A DNA stretch of 64,000 nt. It comes from Turritopsis dohrnii (taxonomy: Eukaryota; Cnidaria; Hydrozoa; Anthoathecata; Oceaniidae). The notes beneath the pieces were generated by a model. It made no database searches. It had not been told where the DNA came from and saw only the letters and a list, made by a program, of their open reading frames with translations. Below are positions 34,698-48,000 of the stretch, piece by piece (within the stretch, counting starts at the first letter, position 1; every line of letters starts with the position of its first letter). The stretch is taken from NCBI GenBank assembly GCA_027922465.2, contig BQMF02000096.1, positions 62,001-126,000 on the forward strand. Reading direction: 5' to 3'. A program made the position numbers and the translations under genes.

Positions 34698-35082
34698 GTA
34701 GTTGGAAATTTCGTACTTCCAACAATTTGCTTTGCCCTTTCAGTAGCGCCTCAAACTTTCACGTTCAAGTATTACTCAGACCACAAGTATCGAGTGAAAA
34801 TAGAACAGCGGGCGTACCATCGTTTCAGCTATATAGGGCGGTACTTTGGGGCGGATATTCTTCAGTAGTTTAATACGAGAGCTGTTGCGTTTGTAAATTC
34901 TTTGAAGCTAATAGTTCATATCGAGTCAACTCAAACACCAAGGTACACGCTTTATATTTTATAAGAATACTGAAAATCAAGAAAGCCTTGCGATGTTCTT
35001 AACTTTTTCCATTCAAAGGCTTAAAATGTTCTTAATATGTTCTTAATTTATACTAATTTACTTAATTTAATAATGTCATTTT

Positions 35083-35583
35083 ATGGTTTGGGCTGGGCTA
35101 ACAGGAACAGGAGTCCTCTTGGGTCCTCATTTCGTCCGTCGAGATCACCGCATGGATACACAAGAGTATTTGAGGATTTTCCGTTATAATGTGGTGCAAA
35201 GGGATTTTCGTCGGCACAATATCAACAGATTAAATGTGTGGTGGCAGCAAGATGATGGAACTGTCCACACCAGTAATCGTTCGATCAATTATCTAAAGGG
35301 CCAATTTCCAGGTAAGCTGATTAGCAAACGAGGTGATTGGCCTTGGCCACCCCGTTCACCAGACCTTGCCATTTGTGATTTTTTTCTTTGGAGCCATCTA
35401 AAGTAAGCCATCTGGACAAAACCGTTAAGCCAGCAACCAAAGACGCTGGATGAACTGCAAAATGCTATTGTTGACGCATGCAATAATCTTCAACCAGCGC
35501 AGATCACTCAAGCATTCCAAGGAATGATTTCAAGAGCCCAAAGATGTTTGAATGTAAACGGAAATGTTTTTCCTAATGAATAA
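35083..35583 (+). pseudogene. Decayed mariner-family transposase, C-terminal part
   Basis: Reads VWAGLTGTGVLLGPHFV, then WWQQDDGTVHTS (second catalytic Asp), WPPRSPDLAICDFFLWSHLK (third Asp), then after an in-frame TAA at 35404-35406 continues in the same frame to QRCLNVNGNVFPNE and a TAA at 35581-35583. The N-terminus and first Asp are missing. About 40-41 residues separate the last two Asp, longer than the 34 of classic mariner and closer to DD41D (rosa-type) elements. Confidence 0.88.
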
Positions 35584-36524
35584 AATTGCTTTAAAAACCA
35601 AATCAATGTTTCTTTCTTTCCTTTAAAAAAGGGAGATCTCTTTTAATTACGGTAGCAGCGAAAGCGAATACCGTATTAAAACACCCTTGGACTACTGCTA
35701 CTACTCCTCCTCCTCCGACCGAAATGGCAATTAGTCTACGATTTAGAGTCTGTGAGACTCTACTTATAACGCCATATAAATTCTAGCGAAGGAACGCAGT
35801 CTGCGAATTTTTTAATGTTTTGCATATCAAACATTTAAAAATACGTTTTCTATGATATTTTCTAACTCAACTCATGGAGGAATGAATATTAATCAAATAG
35901 GTCTACATAAAAATGGGACTTATAGTTACTTATGCTAACTGAAAATACTTTGATACTTGAAATTTGATTATGTTGTTTTTCTTGTAGTAAAGCCTGCCTA
36001 TCAGTTCAAAACTTCCTGTTACGTTTGTTAGCGACACTGTCTTTGTGCATTAAGGCTTTCAAAGATCTAGTTCAAGAAGGCAGTTATTTGTTGGGTTAAA
36101 ATTCTTATAAAAAACATACGTCGTATGGCTCACGCATGTATAATTCTTTTGCTTTAATAAATTAATTTCTGGTGTTTTATGATTAGACCCTACTTACACT
36201 AACTAATCATTTTAATATATCATTATTAACAAATTGGTCATTTATGTCTGTTTTCCACCAGTGAAATATCTTAAAAAACAGGCTATAAAGAACTTTTTAA
36301 TAATTTTTTAGAAGCAAATTTGCTGCTACCGTTTTGCGCCATCTGGCTCTTGTTACTAATTCAATTTCCGCGCTTTTAAACGTAGGAAATTGTTTGGTTT
36401 ACACATTCTATCTATCTATCTATGTAACACTTTTTTGCTGTTTTCGGAAAGTCCGTTCGGATTTCGGATTGTTTGTTTATTCAGAATAGTTAATGACTGA
36501 CCTATGCTAGGAAAACTTAGGACA

Positions 36525-37160
36525 TGTTTGACTAAAATTGGGAAATTCAGACAAGGTGCTGATTTCAAATTTGACAGTCATTTTGTCAGAATTGACTAAA
36601 ATTGGACAATTTGGGCCAAATTTGGACCAAATATCGAAAGTTCTTCAAATTTCATGAAATTTTGCATGGATTACATTTGAAAGGTGCTGATTTCAATTCT
36701 GGCAATCATTTTGTCAGATTTGACTAAAATTGGACAATTTGGGCCAAATTTGGACCAAATTTCGAAAGTTCTTCAAATTTCATGAAATTTTGCATGGATT
36801 ACATTTGAAAGGTGCTGATTTCAAATTTGACAGTCATTTTGTCAGAATTGACTAAAATTGGACAATTTGGGCCAAATTTGGACCAAATTTCGAAAGTTCT
36901 TCAAATTTCATGAAATTTTGCATGGATTACAATTGAAAGGTGCTGATTTCAAATTTGACAGTCATTTTGTCAGAATTGACTAAAATTGGACAATTTGGGC
37001 CAAATTTGGACCAAATTTCGAAAGTTCTTCAAATTTCATGAAATTTTGCATGTATTACAATTGAAAGGTGCTGATTTCAAATTTGACAGTCATTTTCTAA
37101 AATTGGACAATTTGGGCCAAATTTGGACCAAATTTTGAAAAATCTTCAATTTTCATGAAT
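36525..37160 (+). repeat. 128-bp tandem repeat array, five regular units
   Basis: The GGTGCTGATTTC anchor recurs at 36555, 36683, 36811, 36939 and 37067, an exact 128-bp period. The units are more alike than those at 1-2 kb, so amplification here is younger. Confidence 0.92.
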
Positions 37161-37480
37161 AAACATCATGCACAAGGTATTGGTGAACTGTTTTTCTGGC
37201 CCCGAAACATCATAGTGAATTGCAAAGCTGTCAAGATTAAGTTAAATAAATTAAAGAAGGGAGTAATTTGATGAATTCCAGACTGTATCAAATTATTAGT
37301 CAGTGTATAAGTCATTCAGATATCTTGAAAATTAGCCTAAAGCAATTTTCTCAAGGGCTGATGCGGAAATTGTTCAAGCCTAATGGCTTCTAGTTAAATT
37401 TGATACCCTGTTTTTTGACGTTTTTTGATGAATTTTTAAAATTACAAAACTTTTTCAACTTTTCGAATATTGAAAAGAAT

Positions 37481-37611
37481 TTTAATGTATGATACATCAA
37501 AATTTAAGTTAATCTTTCCTCTTTACGATACAAAAAAGATTTTTTAAAAATTCTTAATACTTCTTGAGAAAATCCATTCCAAAGAGAGAAACTTTTTTGT
37601 GGCGCACCCGG
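37481..37611. mobile_element. Solo right end of the mariner element family
   Basis: TATGATACATCAAAATTTAAG ... GCGCACCCGG then TA matches, diverged, the terminus at 51596-51727. Confidence 0.7.
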
Positions 37612-37895
37612 TACTTGACCACTTTCATTTCAGGTATAAGTAATAATCGAAAAGTAACCTTATAATGCAGTGTATTTAGAAAATGTATTTACGCATTGAT
37701 CTTCAAATACACTCCCACCTAATCTGGTACGAAGAAAAACGACAAAATCACCATATGCACTTTCCTTATTTTTGAATGAACAAATTATTCCTTCATTTTA
37801 AGAGGTCCAAACAGGCTGGCATTTCAAGCCTTTCTGCATCATTCAATGGAAATATGACTTTTATGTCCATCGAGACTCAAAAACAAGAAATTTTT

Positions 37896-38182
37896 TATTT
37901 ATTTTGGTATTGTTTTACGTGGCTACACTCAATTGCTATTTTCAGGACGGCTAAAGGTTGACACTCTCATGAGTGACACAAACTGAATCAAGGGTCTGTG
38001 CTCTGCTGGATGACCTCCTACAACACCCGATATATCATCTACCCAATTTCCCTCACATGGCATGGGTCAACCAGGTGCTGTGTTACATTCACTCACGCAT
38101 GGTTGATCAGCGTCAAGAGGAATTGAACACCGACCTCTCGCGTGACGAGAGTGATAATCACTATCATACGGCGCCCCAAATT
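37896..38182 (-). mobile_element. tRNA-derived SINE, family 2, minus strand
   Basis: Second copy. Its minus-strand head GGGGCGCCGTATGATAG...GGTCGGTGTTCAATTCC resembles a tRNA-Asp/Glu type head with boxes A and B. The short +strand ORFs across both copies are not genes. Confidence 0.75.
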
Positions 38183-38989
38183 GGACGAAATAATTTCTAC
38201 CAAAATATATTTTGTTCAAATTTATTTAGCCCAATATCACAAGCTTCAACTATTTAGATTGAGAATAATTTGGAATCTTTTATATCATATTCAACCACTA
38301 AGAACTTGAATTTAACTTCACAGGACAAGATCTCTTTTAATTTTGGTTGTGGTGTTACCTCATATCTCTAAAAATGAAATAAATGAGGATTTCTATGTAA
38401 TTTTAACATAGTCAATTTCTCCGCACATTCTATTTTTTTCGCAAACTTGACTACAGAGTGAAATTTTTATGTTTACTGTTTCTTGTTGATGTTTCCTTAT
38501 CAACGTTAAAGGTAAAATCTTGATTTTATTTTAGCTCAAAATCAATTACATCACCCATCTTCACTTAAGCGCCTCTAAAATTGCGAAGATTGATGCAGAC
38601 GCCCTTTCTAACAAGTGCGATGGGGCAACGAAATATTTGGTTTGACATCATTGACATCATTGATTGATGATATTTTAGTTACAGTAAATATTTTAGTTGC
38701 AGCTTAGTGATGTAGTGTTTATAAACATTAGTGTTTTGTTTTTTTGTTTTGCTCGATGCTGTATATGCTACAACATTAAATGCTATTATTACTTTAACGA
38801 TCTTTAATCTCAATAAAGTGATATGGAAGAAAAAGACTCATAGGGATCCAGAGATGGTTTTTGATGACGTCAAATGGTCTTTGCCGCCATCTTCGTAGAT
38901 CAAAAATACAAGCAAGTAAATTAACAGTCATAAATTACGATGAAGTTTTCTTTATAAAAAAATAAAGACAAAGTGAAGGATTGAACATA

Positions 38990-39110
38990 CAACAGACCCT
39001 TGAGAACTCGAGCTCTCAGAGAACTAATAAAAAAGTTCGAGTTATCGGAGGAGTTCGAGAAATCGAGTGTTCGAGGAATCGAGTGTTCGAGGTTGACAGT
39101 TCGCGTTGCA
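38990..39110. mobile_element. Transposon-end-like GTTCGAGAAATCGAG repeats
   Basis: Repeated GAACTCGAG, GTTCGAGTTATCGG and GAGTGTTCGAGG motifs, typical of subterminal repeats. They explain a 92-codon plus ORF here, which I do not call a gene. Confidence 0.4.
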
Positions 39111-39436
39111 ATCTTGAACAGATTCAAACTTTTAAAAAAACGTCAAAGAGAAGAAGCTGAAAACATTCACTATATATGTTGCTGTTGCAGTATAGCATAT
39201 AGTTCAGCTAACATTTTGAAAGCATTAAAACTTCGTGGTGTAAGCCTCGTAAAAAAGTTTTGGCTTAGTGAGGGTTAGGTTCAGGCTATGCCTCGTTCTT
39301 TCAGATTATTTTAAGAAGCTTTAACCGAGAGGTTTGATACTTTCAAATTGTTAGATGAATACACTCGTAGATGTGATTTTGTTTTGAACTTTGCATTTTC
39401 GACTTTAGGACACTCGTGGTCTCCACCACCAGTCTT

Positions 39437-39800
39437 TAAAATACCCGTAGTTTCTCCTCCGACTACAACTCCAAGTTATGAACGATGTTGTGCAACGTTT
39501 ACATGAAATTGTTGTCGAATTCGCATTTCCAGCTTAATTTAGACTTAAATTCGAAAGTTCACCAAAATTTACACAAAGCACGGTTGGAAGGTGCCGATTT
39601 CTAATTTTATAGTTATTTTGTCAAATTTGGACCAAATATTTCGAAAGTCCTCCAATTTTCGAAAACATCTGCACAAAGCACAATAGTTGAAAGGTACTGA
39701 TTTCGAATTTGACAGTCATTTTGTCAGATTCGAACAAAAGTAGGAAATTCGGGCCATATTTGGACCAATTTTCAAAAGTTCGCTAATTTTCGTATAATTG
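39437..39800 (+). repeat. Third copy of the module plus 128-bp repeat family
   Basis: Begins TTAAAATACCCGTAGTTTCT as at 1040 kb-left copy, then about two decayed 128-bp units. It is cut at its right end by the 3' tail of a minus-strand LINE. Confidence 0.75.
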
Positions 39801-40870
39801 TTTTTCAATTCAATTCAATTCAATGTTATAATTTATTTGCCACCAATTAGGTAGAAAGAAAAGTACATTGGCTAAAATTACAAGGGGACTATTCCATATA
39901 GCCTGGGCTAATCAAGAGAACAGCCACCTGCATAAACAAATACTAGGAAAAAGTTATTATAAAAATTAAAAATAATGCCAATACATAAGAAAAAGTTTAC
40001 AGAGCTGACATATTTAATGTGTTTGTGAAGTTGGAGGTTGGAGTTACTCTGGTAGGAAGATAAATTGATGGTGAAATAAGGCTTGATGACAATATCAAAA
40101 AAACTGGCAAGATAATTGAAATCCCCAAGAAAAATCAAACGCTTCCCTCCTATTTTACCTTTTCGAGTAAAGTTTGAAATAAAAATCTAGAATTGTGGCA
40201 TGATGTGTTATGAAAACAACCAGAATATTAGACTGCTCCACAAGGCAGATCTCAGCGAATGTCCAACCTTGAACCCAGGGTCTCTTGCCTTTTCGATATA
40301 CGGTTAGCTATCCCGTATATCGAAAAGGTAAGAGACCCTGGGTTCGAGGATGAGCGAATGTCGACTCAAGACTCCTTGGTATGTATATCAAATCAGAAAG
40401 ATCCTGTCTAGGTTTAGTTGCGAGGCTAGTACATAAAATTTGTAGCCTGGGATTCCAAAATTTCGCGGAATGGAAGCTCGTTTAATACGAGTTTCGGAGA
40501 TAGCAATGATTTTGAAATTATAATCTAAAGAATCAAGAAGAGTACAAAAATTTTCAAAGTGTTTTGAAAGAGAAACAAAATGTTAAGATGAAAAAATGAG
40601 AGGTCAGATGGTTTATAAGAGGCAGCATTAAATGCCTCACAATCAAGATTTACAGTCAAAACGAAGTGGGGGAATCTCAGGGACATCATCGTATGTCAGG
40701 GACATCATCGTATTGATCAAAATTCAAGACTTTAGAGAAGGTTTTCACAAGTTTGCGAGTTTCAGGGTTTAAGCGAGTATAAAGATTAGAATCACAGTCA
40801 AAAAGGGAAAAGAGTTTCCAAAAGGAAACTTCTACATTGCCTATAAAAGCATTCAAAATCTATAATTTCA
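39801..40870 (-). mobile_element. CR1/jockey-type LINE remnant: endonuclease fragment and 3' tail
   Basis: On the minus strand: LDYNFKIIAISETRIKRASI, IPGYKFYVL, then IFLGDFN and, in another frame, LPTRVTPTS, all typical of the LINE apurinic endonuclease. It runs into a 3' UTR ending in an (AATTG)n tail at 39806-39825. The reverse transcriptase is deleted and frames are broken. A family B MITE is inserted at 40264-40352. Confidence 0.82.
40264..40352. mobile_element. MITE family B copy 5, inserted in a LINE
   Basis: CAACCTTGAACCCAGGGTCT ... AGACCCTGGGTTCGAGGATG, flanked by AGCGAATGTC on both sides. It splits a minus-strand LINE endonuclease fragment. Confidence 0.9.
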
Positions 40871-41149
40871 ACATGATGTTAATCCACAAACTTATGTAGA
40901 GCCAAACACTCTATGTCAGCACTTTTTCGAGACAAAAAAAAAGCACGAATCCGAATCCTGTTTGTGAATTGATAGGACAAATTTTCTATATTATTATATA
41001 CACAATGTGCTCAATTGATGCCATAACCCAGCAGCAACGTCTTTTGAGACTTATTTGACATTGCGCCAGAAATAAGATAACAACAGATAAGAAATTTTTA
41101 GCAAAAGCAAAAAAATGGTAAAAATGTTGGGATGGCAAGCCCCCAAGCG

Positions 41150-41354
41150 ATAGACCTTTTCATGATCTATGTCATTACAAGCATCGCCTCGTTTCTAAGT
41201 TTATGAATAATTACGTGCTTAACCTTAATAAAAGAATTTCGTGAAAAATGTTTCCCAGGGGTGTCATTTCTATTGTAAATGTCGCAAAAGTCATTAATAT
41301 TCAGTTTGAAAACGAGACGTTGTTTGTAGTGACGTAATTCATGAAAAGGTCTAT
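41150..41354. mobile_element. Foldback MITE with about 45-bp arms
   Basis: ATAGACCTTTTCATGA ... TCATGAAAAGGTCTAT with AACGAGGC/AACGAGAC inner parts. Confidence 0.75.
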
Positions 41355-41976
41355 TCTGGTGCTGAAATGAAGCAAATTTTATCTTGTGTACATTGATTTT
41401 GATCCCGTTTTCTTCGAATAAAAGTCATGCCTTAAAACAACAACATGCGTGTATCCACATGTTTGACACGAGTGAAATCACTCGTGCAAAATTACCTTAT
41501 GTTTTATTTCATGAATTGAAGTTTATGATTTTCACACATAACTCATGAAGCATTAAACTTCACATTTGATGATGTCATAAGCTTGGTGTCATTTTATATC
41601 GTTATTATCGCTATTACTATCGATTCATCTTCTTCCTTCAACACACCTCTCTCAAATACATCATTTACACTCTAAGATGTTTAGTTAAAAGTTCCTTTAT
41701 GTTTTTTGTCATTTCCTAACTTGTAAGAATCTTGCATGATTCAGAAGAAATGTTGATATGGTGAAACTTACATTACTATTATATTTATTACTTACAAACT
41801 GTAAAGAATATGAATAAGTGTCACTGTCTCTATTCTTTGAACTATATCACTTATACTGTTTAAACTTGTATACAAAATAATTTTATTCTTAAATGTTACG
41901 TGCAGTTTGACATGATATTAGAATTCATCTTATTCTTAATATTTCATTTACTAAAATTTATGTTTTTCTTCATACT

Positions 41977-42020
41977 AGAGTCTCTAAAACTAAGTTATCT
42001 GGCATTCCTGGGTAATCAAG
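41977..42020 (+). promoter_or_regulatory. Splice acceptor and short leader before SLC17 copy A
   Basis: A T-rich tract ending in ACTAG lies 42 nt before the ATG. Similar acceptors precede copy B (CTATAG, 10 nt before its ATG) and copy C (TTATAG, 17 nt before). Each fits either a 5' UTR exon or a trans-spliced leader. Confidence 0.4.
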
Positions 42021-45000
42021 ATGCAAGACTTTATACCAAAACGATATATTTTAGCCATACTAGCTCATCTTGGAGTATTTATTATTTATGCACAGCGTGT
42101 AAATGTTTACACAATATTTATTGGAATAAAGAACACTTCATATATTGGCCAAAACCAAAATAACAGTATTTCAGGGATGCCTTCAAATGTAAGTACACAA
42201 ATTATTTCTAGTTTTTTGGAGTTTTAATGTCCCACACAATGTTGTGATCCATGCAATGTTGTCTATGAATTAGCCTCGGCCAACATTGTGCAATTCTGTC
42301 CAATATTGCATTCCCTGTTTGGCAAAGAGTATGAACAAGAAGGGAAGCGAGGAGGAAAATTTGGAGTTCAGTTTATGGCTAGGGTTTAGATTAGTGGTTA
42401 GCCTTACTGTTTAAGAGTTAATGGTTATGGTTGGGGTTGGGGTTAGAGTTTTGGTAAGGGCTAGGGTTACATTTAGGCCAAAATTGGTTATGTCACCCTA
42501 ACATTGCAAAAATGTGTATTTCTGCCCAACATAACACCTTCACAACATTGGTTGGAACAGTAATTATGCATGCCTTCCTTCTGTTTTATATGTGTTGCTA
42601 TTTTTATATTATGAATATGCATTTTTGTTTTTATTTGATATAAACTAGGCCCATAAACAAACTGAAAGGTATTGTACTGTTATTACATTAAATTATTGCA
42701 TGTACAATGTAAGGAAAGGAAAATGACTTTGGTAATACTTTATAAACCAATCCCTAACAACTAAAGACACAGTGCAAAAAGGGAGTATGACAAAAATGAG
42801 CAGTCTTTGTGTAAACCAGTCTGGTAAAAGTTTATTTCTTTTTATTCTAAGTATATAAAAAGATCACCATTATGTACCAATTTTGAATTTCTTTGAGACA
42901 CTGTATTGGTCTGGTGATATGGACATATTTTGTGAGGAATAAAAAAGAATAAATAACTTCATCAGGTAATTCTTTTCAGCTTGGAACATTCAGTTGGAAC
43001 AAAGATAAGCAAGGTACTTATTTATGTTCAATGATCTCAACTGACAATCAAAGTCATTTTGTGCACAATAAAAAAGTTTTTTTAGTATATGGATAAAAAA
43101 AACCTAGCACAGTGCCAAGTTTTTTCATTTATATTCATTTAAAAGGTGAATTTTAACATTTTATTTTATTTGGAATAGGAATTTCATTTGCTCTCATTTA
43201 AATTAAGTAAAACAGAGTATAGTCAAATAATTGTGTAGGATCATCATCAAGGATAGAAAATTTCATAGTTAAGTTATGTAACATTTTTTATCGTGTTAAA
43301 GTCATAAAGTCTTTTCACGCATGGGCCTTTATAAAACCATCAGAGTGTCATCACTTTCACGTGTTCTATGCTGTACATTAATGGTGTTCTTCCCAGAAAA
43401 AGTATTTTCATAAAAAGACACATTCTAGAAATTGTTTATTTGGTTTCATAGTACAAAATTTTGAGTGAACGTATTGACAAAAATATTTCTTTAGCTTACA
43501 ACCCCACTTTAGCTTACACAACCTACTTATTTTACTTATTTGTTAATCATTATTTTTTATGCTTTTGATAACAAAACTAAACAGTATAGTTTTATAGTTT
43601 TATAGCATTACAGAACAAAGAATTTAACATTATAACAATATAATAGTATCACGTTATTTATTTTATTATTTTTTTTTTCATTTTTTTTTTGGTATATATA
43701 TAACACATTTCATATTTTTAAAAATATTTTATCCAAAATGAACATCATATTTTTGATAATACACTGATAAAAATAAAGAGTAAAAATAAAAAAACCCTGA
43801 TGATTGGTTGTAAAACCAGTGGACAGGAGGTCCTAATCAAAAATCATCAGGGAATGCATTATCTATTTTTACGCATTCTTTAGTATAAGCTTAACGGATC
43901 TGTCTTGTTAGTATTATCATGAACTCATTCCATCTCATGCACTAATTTCAAAGATTATGATAAAAGGTTAGTGCTTATTCTAAATGAGCAAAAACTATTA
44001 ATGATTTACAACTAATCAAAAATTAACAATTATTATATTAAGTAAAAAAAATGAATTTCATTTTTCCTTTCTCACCTTGATATTTAGCTACTCATTTTAT
44101 TTATTGGGCACTCTCACAATGAAGAGAGAAGAGTTGATAAAGACTTGATAAAATTATGAATGAATGATACAATACATCAATCTCTTCATTAAATTGCAGC
44201 ATTTCTTCTTCCTTTGTTAATTTAAAGAAAAACTTCATTAATAATTCTGAAGAAATAACAAGATTATCACTACTAAAAAGCTCTTATTGACCCAAAAAGG
44301 TTAAAGACAGTCTGGGAAAAAGCCTGTGATATCTTCGTGATGGCACAAACCAAATTGGTATCTCTGACTTGGTTTTGCTAACATGATCTGAATACTAATA
44401 TTTATACCAATATTAATGATTTACACAGTAGTTAGTAAATAAACTAAATGTTTCCATTTCAGGACCTCTGTTAAATTCTTTTTACTATGGTTACATATTG
44501 ACTCAATTACTTGGTGGATTTTGGTCAATCAAATATGGTGGGAAATGGGTCGCTGGACTCAGTATTCTCTTGACATCATTACTTTCTTTGTTTATTCCAA
44601 CAGCTATTCATACAAGTTTTCACTTTGTTTTGATTCTTCGTTTCCTCGAAGGCTTAACACAGGTATGTACTGACAAATTGAAGTCTGTTTTAATAATAAT
44701 GCAGGGCTTTATAATAGCAACCAATATGTGACAGAGATCTAACACTTTCTTGTGTTCCAACTGACCATAATGTTATTTTATTGTAAAAGACGTTTTTTAG
44801 ATTTCTCTATATTGTTTGCTACTGTATATATATATGTGTGACGGGAAAATCATAACAATTTATAATTTCTGCTAAATTAATCAGTAAATTACTGATAAGA
44901 AAACAATACATTTAAGTCATACTCTTTCAGTTTGGGTAAAGCACTCCGATTATTTCTTAAACTTTTTGTATCAAAACATTGTATTTTGATTAAAATACTT

Positions 45001-48000
45001 TCCTTTGAAAAAGTTTTTTTTTACATCGCTGCCACATCAATTTCATACGTTAAAAATTTGTTCTAAAATTTTTGCAGTGTCATTGCAGATGGTTTCTTTT
45101 GGTAGTGGGTTCCCCCATCTTGTGAATATAACATAAGTTTAGTTTTACCTTGACACACTAAACTTTTTAATTTTGAGATTGAAGTATTTTAAGTTATCGC
45201 TCCCAGGATAACTTCTTGGTTTTATGGTAACTGAAGACGGCAAACAAATGCCACTGTAGATGCTGATAAAAACCAGTCATGTGTTTAAGTAGTTATTTTA
45301 CAGGGTGATTTTAACAACAAGGGCATTTTTTGCTGTAAAATTTTCTTACAGATGTTCTCCGAGAAATTCACAGCAATTCCATGATCTGGAATTTTCAAGA
45401 AGATTCTAGCTCATACCATGTCACTAAAAGTTATTTTTATCTTATCAATATTACTGATTAAATAATCAGTATTAATGATTATTTATCAGAATTACTGATT
45501 GTTACTGATAAATTACTGATTAATTTTTCAGTATTATAACTTGTTATGATTTTCTCTCAAACTGTCACATATTAGCAAATTTGTAATAGTTGATTTTATT
45601 ATCTGATGATAACTACGAAAAGCTTCATTATGTAAAATGAAATTGTTTTTATAGAATTGGTTTTTATATTCGATGTCTTGAATTTCGGCAAAGATTAATT
45701 TTTTAAGGTATTCCTAATTTCATAATTGATTTATTAGGGTTTGACATTTCCTGCTCTTCATTCACTGATAGCAGTATGGTCACCACGAACAGAACGCTCC
45801 AGAATGTATGCATGCACGTACTCTGGTATGCAAGTGTTTTTCAAATACTGTAAACCTAGATTTATCAGCTGTTGATATTTTAGACTTTTGATTGAACCTT
45901 TTTGGTATGCTTTTCAGGAATTTATTCGGGAATCATTGGTTCTTTGATAATATCTTCGTTTTTCTCCGATAGCCTTTTAATTGGAGGATGGCCATCTATA
46001 TTTTATGCTTTTGGTAATGAATTTTTTTTCATGAATTAAATTCATAATAAAAATGTATAATAAAGCTTGGTTTTCACTTGGAGTCTTGCATAGTGATAGG
46101 CAAGCTTTAGCGTGTGTCTTAGTATTGTGCGTATTGCTTTCCATTAAGTTATAATTTTCAATTATTCCTTCTCTCTTCTGCTGATAGTTGGGAGAAGGAA
46201 TAATTAATGTACTTTGCAATTGAATGTATGTAAGCTTGTGGGCTGAGGAGCAAACCAATTACCATTTCTTTTTAATCAGTCAAGGTACATTTGCAAAACA
46301 ATTTTATCATTTGCATTTATTTTTATCATTGCAACATTGTACTTTGTAAGGTATCTCATGAAAATATTTTAAATAATAGTTGAAGTAAATAAATGCAGTT
46401 TGCAATAGATTAACACTTTCTTACGATTACACAATCCAATATGAGTATGCCAATCAATCATAATAACTAATAAATTAGTGTACTAAAGTGTGTGCTTTGT
46501 TGTAACAAACTCTTTATAACTTCTATACTTCTATATATTTCTAGGATTCCTTGGTTTCATTTGGTTCTTTTTTTGGGCCGTGTTTACTTACACCACCCCA
46601 GGAGAGCATCCAACTATGTCCGAGAGGGAAAAACTATTGCTATTGAGTGATAACAACAATCTTGGTAGACTTGCCGTAAGGCCGCATTCGAATTGTTTGT
46701 TTGTTCTTCTTGGAAAATTAAACTTTTTCGAACCAATTGGTAATTTTCAAAGAATTGAAATTGAATTAATATATTTTTGAATATTTTAAAGGACAATTAA
46801 ATACACTGGTTACTTGGTGACTTTTGTGTTCTGTAGTTCAAATGCTATTCTTATTGTTAATGCCAACATAGATATGAAAATATAAAACTGCAAGTGTTCA
46901 TTTTTGCTCCTATGCTATCAACATAAAACCAAGACTCAATAATTATTTTCATGGATCCATTTTTCAGAATATTAAAATTCCATGGCTTGACATTCTCAAA
47001 TCAGTCCCCGTTTGGGCGTGCGTATGTGGAATGTTTTGCAGCAGTTGGATATGGTATATTTTGTTTACTGATCTTCCAGCTTATTTCAATGATGTGTTGG
47101 CATTCAATATAAGAGAGGTATATTACTTATTAAAGCATAGAATAAATATAAGCCAGGTGTTTATAAATGGCATCTTGTTTGAAGTTTTTATGAACCAATA
47201 TGTGCAGCGCTCCGGGGTATTTTGATAACAAACTGTAAAACATTGTAATATATTCTTTTTTAATGTTACTATAACAATCTTTATTGATATTTCCTTTGTT
47301 TTTCTACATTCCAAGATAATTCATATAAAGTTTCATGTTTTGTTGTCAAAATTCCCTGGAGTTTCACATACATAGTTTTTACACAAATATAGTTTTTAGA
47401 TTTCATTATTTCTATCATGGCAACTTGAACGAAAATTTTTGCTTTATTAAAAAAGTACTGAAAATTCACCAAAAATATGGAAAATCCAGGAAATTTCATT
47501 ATTACCTCCAATGTCATTGTGTTCTGATAATATCTTTTAAATGAGAAAATACAGTAGTGAATAAGAGTAAGAGTAAGAGTAAGCCTCTATGAATTAATTG
47601 ACCATAGGCCCCTAATAGCAAAAAAAATATGCAACGAAAGGTATAATGAGATATATGTGCATGATGTGATGTAATGAACAAGTGCCTCAAATAACATAAA
47701 TAAAACCACAATCATCTATCAGTCTAGTATGTGCAAGTTCTCTGCCCTAAAATCTGAGGTATACATTCCTGGTGGAGGCCCACATCAGTGGATAACACTG
47801 CCAGTTCCCCCCGGCCTCGTTAAAATAAATTAAAAAAAAAAAAAAAGCATCTTCCACACAGCTATGTTCCCCCGAAAGTGACTACGACTGACATCAAGTA
47901 TATTATGATGATGTTGAAGATAATAATAATAATAATATGATATACAATACCAGTTTCTTTTTGAATTTTTATTTTTAAATGGTTTCTTATAGAACAAACT

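Noticed and set aside
39000..39278. 92-codon plus ORF as a gene
   Set aside because: First half is made of GTTCGAG-type transposon repeats; no domain.
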